Part shown: positions 53,090 through 55,123 of the stretch, in pieces
Layout: every line of letters starts with the position of its first letter
Position numbering within the stretch: position 1 is the first letter of the stretch
Virus record (IMG/VR): IMGVR_UViG_3300032737_000190
Location: 1 to 55,123 of that record
Length of the DNA: 55,123 nucleotides
Direction: 5' to 3' (one strand)
Source of the DNA: a virus
Position numbers and translations under genes: made by a program
The notes under the pieces: generated by a model
Databases searched by the model: none
The model's input: only the letters and a program-made list of their open reading frames with translations
What the model was told of the DNA's origin: nothing

Positions 53090-53187
53090 ATTGCACTATA
53101 TTGTATAGGTTAAGGCTCCATTCTTAAAGAAAATAACTCTTGCTTAGCTAATCTGACAAGGGATGATAGATATTAAAAGAACCAACG

Positions 53188-54291
53188 CTATTCCTTCATC
53201 CAGAACCAGTAGTGATTGAGAAGTTTGGAGCGAAGCCTGTAGGTGTTGGCATGGGAGAGAACACCAAGATACGAATGCAGAGATTGCTCAACACTTTCAG
53301 CGGTTTCCGATCCTGTTTTATGCATAGATACCCTCTCATGAAACTTGCGAAACATACGATTCTTTGTGCGCGTGCGAAGCATTCGATGGTGAGGCAGGAG
53401 TACATATCCGAGATAATCTATGCCCTGCGTAAACTTACGAATTGTGACCTTACGTGGATGCAGATCAAGGGAAAGTTCTTGTTGAAGGAATGATCCAATA
53501 GTCTTAATAAGAGATTGTAGGTACAGACTATCTGAAGATACGATCACAAAATCGTCAGTGTATCGAACGTAGTGACATATTTTCAATTCATGCTTCATAA
53601 ATTGATCTAAGGCGTTGAGGTACACGTTTGCAAAGAGCTGTGAAGTTAAATTGCCAATAGGAATGCCAGACTGCGAAACACTTCCAAATTGTGGAGCAGT
53701 AAAGCTATCGATAATTTCATCCATCAACCGAAGTACATCCTTATCACGGATGCGTTTTGTGATTTGGGATTTTAGGATTGGGTGCGACACTGAATCGAAA
53801 AATTTGTTGATATCACACTGCAGAGCAAAACAGGTACGGCTATTATTTCTGCTTTCTCTTCGCAACATCTGTTCCAGTGCATCTACTGCTTTATGTGTAC
53901 CCTTACCCTTTCTACAAGAGAAAGAATGAGCAATAAACGTCGGTTCGAAAATCGGATTGAGAACAGAGAATACAGCATGGTGAACGATACGATCACGAAC
54001 AGATGCTTTGTGAATATGACGCTGCTTTGGATCACAAATTGTAAAGGCACTATACGGTTGATGTTTATAAGTGCCGCTCGAAAGTTCCCTGTGTAATTGA
54101 AAAAGATTCTGTTCCAGTTTCCGCTCGAACTCCTGTACATCTATCCGCGCCTGTTTGCCTTTACGAAATTCCTCCCATGCAACAAAGAGATTTTCAGTGG
54201 AGATGATCCGCTCGTAAAGATGGCAATAAACACGCACAAAGGCATTGTAGTCGCTCATTCTCTTAAAATCGATCATTGACAGTATCGTCAT
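53188..54291 (-). CDS. Diversity-generating retroelement (DGR) reverse transcriptase
   Basis: The frame reads DINKFFDSVSH (motif A acids), then SGIPIGNLTSQLFANVYLN. Its IGNLTSQ follows the [ILV]GxxxSQ signature that separates DGR reverse transcriptases from group II intron (QGxxxSP) enzymes. The catalytic YTDDF comes next, then DLHPRKVTI and a thumb-like end. In DGRs this enzyme copies a template repeat with adenine errors that are written into a target gene. Start is uncertain: ATG at 54291 chosen, 54276 and 54258 possible, and the frame is open to a TTG at 54405. It is divergent from the putative target gene. Confidence 0.85.
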   Translation of the reverse strand: MTILSMIDFKRMSDYNAFVRVYCHLYERIISTENLFVAWEEFRKGKQARIDVQEFERKLEQNLFQLHRELSSGTYKHQPYSAFTICDPKQRHIHKASVRDRIVHHAVFSVLNPIFEPTFIAHSFSCRKGKGTHKAVDALEQMLRRESRNNSRTCFALQCDINKFFDSVSHPILKSQITKRIRDKDVLRLMDEIIDSFTAPQFGSVSQSGIPIGNLTSQLFANVYLNALDQFMKHELKICHYVRYTDDFVIVSSDSLYLQSLIKTIGSFLQQELSLDLHPRKVTIRKFTQGIDYLGYVLLPHHRMLRTRTKNRMFRKFHERVSMHKTGSETAESVEQSLHSYLGVLSHANTYRLRSKLLNHYWFWMKE

Positions 54292-54467
54292 TTGGTTATA
54301 TTGTATATTAAGATGCTCTTTTAGATCATCGTCAAGATTCAGGTAAAGAGACAAGCGCTCTGTGTATTTATTTGTGCATAGGGTGCTTGTCTCATTTTCG
54401 AGCAAGTCCGAGCCGACGGTACAATCGGTAATACTTGTATGCCCTTAATAGGGTAAAGGAGATTTTC

Positions 54468-55123
54468 ATGAAGACCGCAACAAGTTTGACAGGTCTGCCG
54501 CAGAAGAAGGTCACCACTGGTCTCAAGCGGCTCCAAGAGGCTGGTATCACACCAGAGCGATGGCTAACCATGCTTGACGCTGACTCTGCAGAAATGCAGC
54601 GTCTAGCAGACGCGTGGCCAGTGCGACTGCCGTCCTTCACCTACGATGCCGTGGCAATCCTCGGTTTCGGAGAAGCAAGTACGGAGCCGCTCCCAGAACC
54701 CGCACCTGGCGAGATCATTATCCGCGTCGGAGACTGGTCTCTGCAAGATCTGCGTGACTGTGAGGTCGGCAAGGAGCTGATGCACCAGCAGGATTGGTAC
54801 GACAAGTACGACTGCGCAAGTGCGAAGCTGACAGCAGGCATCTACCGCATGCGCCTGCCCGTGCCAGACAGCAACCGCAAGAACTTCGCCGAACAGAAGG
54901 AACTTCTCCTTTCTGGCGAAGAGGTCGCTCCTGTCGCACTCGGCGCTTCCGCCCTCCTCGATCATCTGAAGGAGACCGGAAACGATCTCCTAAAGAACGA
55001 TTGGTGTCGTTGCGAAGAGCCGCGCCCCGTTGACAGCCTCGTCGGTCTCGATATCGGCGAGTGTCGCGTGAGCGTCAGCAGCAACTGGGATGGCGGTCGG
55101 CATGACAGCGTGTGGTTGTCGGC
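54468..55123 (+). CDS. Putative DGR target (variable) protein, runs off the right edge
   Basis: An ATG at 54468 follows a good AAAGGAG ribosome site, and 218 codons are open to the window end. Residues 1-60 look helical (LTGLPQKKVTTGLKRLQEAGITPERW); the middle is mixed. The visible C-terminal part reads GECRVSVSSNWDGGRHDSVWLS. In many DGR targets the C-terminal variable region of the lectin-like fold has such Ser/Gly/Asn/Asp/His/Arg positions around fixed Trp and Val. The gene is clearly richer in G+C than its neighbours. Identification rests on adjacency to the RT and this pattern; no known family is recognised for the N-terminus. Confidence 0.6.
   Translation, partial: MKTATSLTGLPQKKVTTGLKRLQEAGITPERWLTMLDADSAEMQRLADAWPVRLPSFTYDAVAILGFGEASTEPLPEPAPGEIIIRVGDWSLQDLRDCEVGKELMHQQDWYDKYDCASAKLTAGIYRMRLPVPDSNRKNFAEQKELLLSGEEVAPVALGASALLDHLKETGNDLLKNDWCRCEEPRPVDSLVGLDIGECRVSVSSNWDGGRHDSVWLS

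Noticed and set aside
53090-53187. Template repeat next to the RT 3' end
   Set aside because: This short spacer is A+T-rich and shows no similarity to the 3' end of the putative target gene.
1-55123. CRISPR arrays, tRNA and rRNA genes
   Set aside because: I saw no regularly spaced repeats, no cas genes beyond Cas4-like DUF2779 proteins, and no tRNA-like T-arm/acceptor pattern or rRNA sequence.

Overview
The window reads as a bacterial chromosome segment of moderate G+C and standard genetic code. Several traits would suit a Patescibacteria/CPR-type genome: a diversity-generating retroelement, few clear Shine-Dalgarno sequences, and an S-layer-homology protein next to a small ECF regulon. That placement is inference, since no rRNA, tRNA or ribosomal-protein gene is present to test it.

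Layout. (1) 1-2.2 kb: ordinary genes (end of a TIM-barrel isomerase-like protein, LOG-family protein, GNAT acetyltransferase, an unknown helical protein). (2) 2.2-26.4 kb: accessory island A. It has zinc-ribbon and HTH proteins and a HEPN-type protein. A five-gene plus-strand cassette A follows (ParB-domain methyltransferase, second methyltransferase, small terminase-like HTH protein, large terminase, large serine recombinase). A long minus-strand defence operon comes next (SNF2-type helicase, type III-like Mod, Res, a 49-residue Cys protein, a 1629-residue nuclease-STAND NTPase), then two more nuclease genes. (3) 26.5-36.8 kb: chromosomal block: XRE regulator, TspO, CIRCE-controlled Hsp20, and an ECF sigma operon divergent from genes for SLH and small secreted/membrane proteins and a MacAB-like exporter. 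(4) 37-53 kb: accessory island B with paralogues of several island A genes, a GmrSD-type restriction gene, a second copy of the five-gene cassette and a giant SF1 helicase-nuclease. (5) 53-55 kb: a diversity-generating reverse transcriptase divergent from a G+C-richer gene that runs off the window and looks like the diversified target.

How the parts work together. The two islands share three paralogous units: the five-gene cassette, a Cas4-like/exonuclease DUF2779 protein, and a Zn/HTH protein. Each cassette ends against minus-strand defence genes. The simplest reading is two related integrative elements moved by a serine recombinase and carrying different defence cargo. In the chromosomal block, four copies of one promoter signature (TGAAAC-N14-(G/T)TTGTGT) precede the sigma gene and three nearby transcription units, which defines a small autoregulated, probably envelope-stress, regulon. 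The exporter's membrane-fusion gene carries an in-frame TAA, and hsp20 has an apparent frameshift at a homopolymer, so two genes in this block are broken or mis-assembled.
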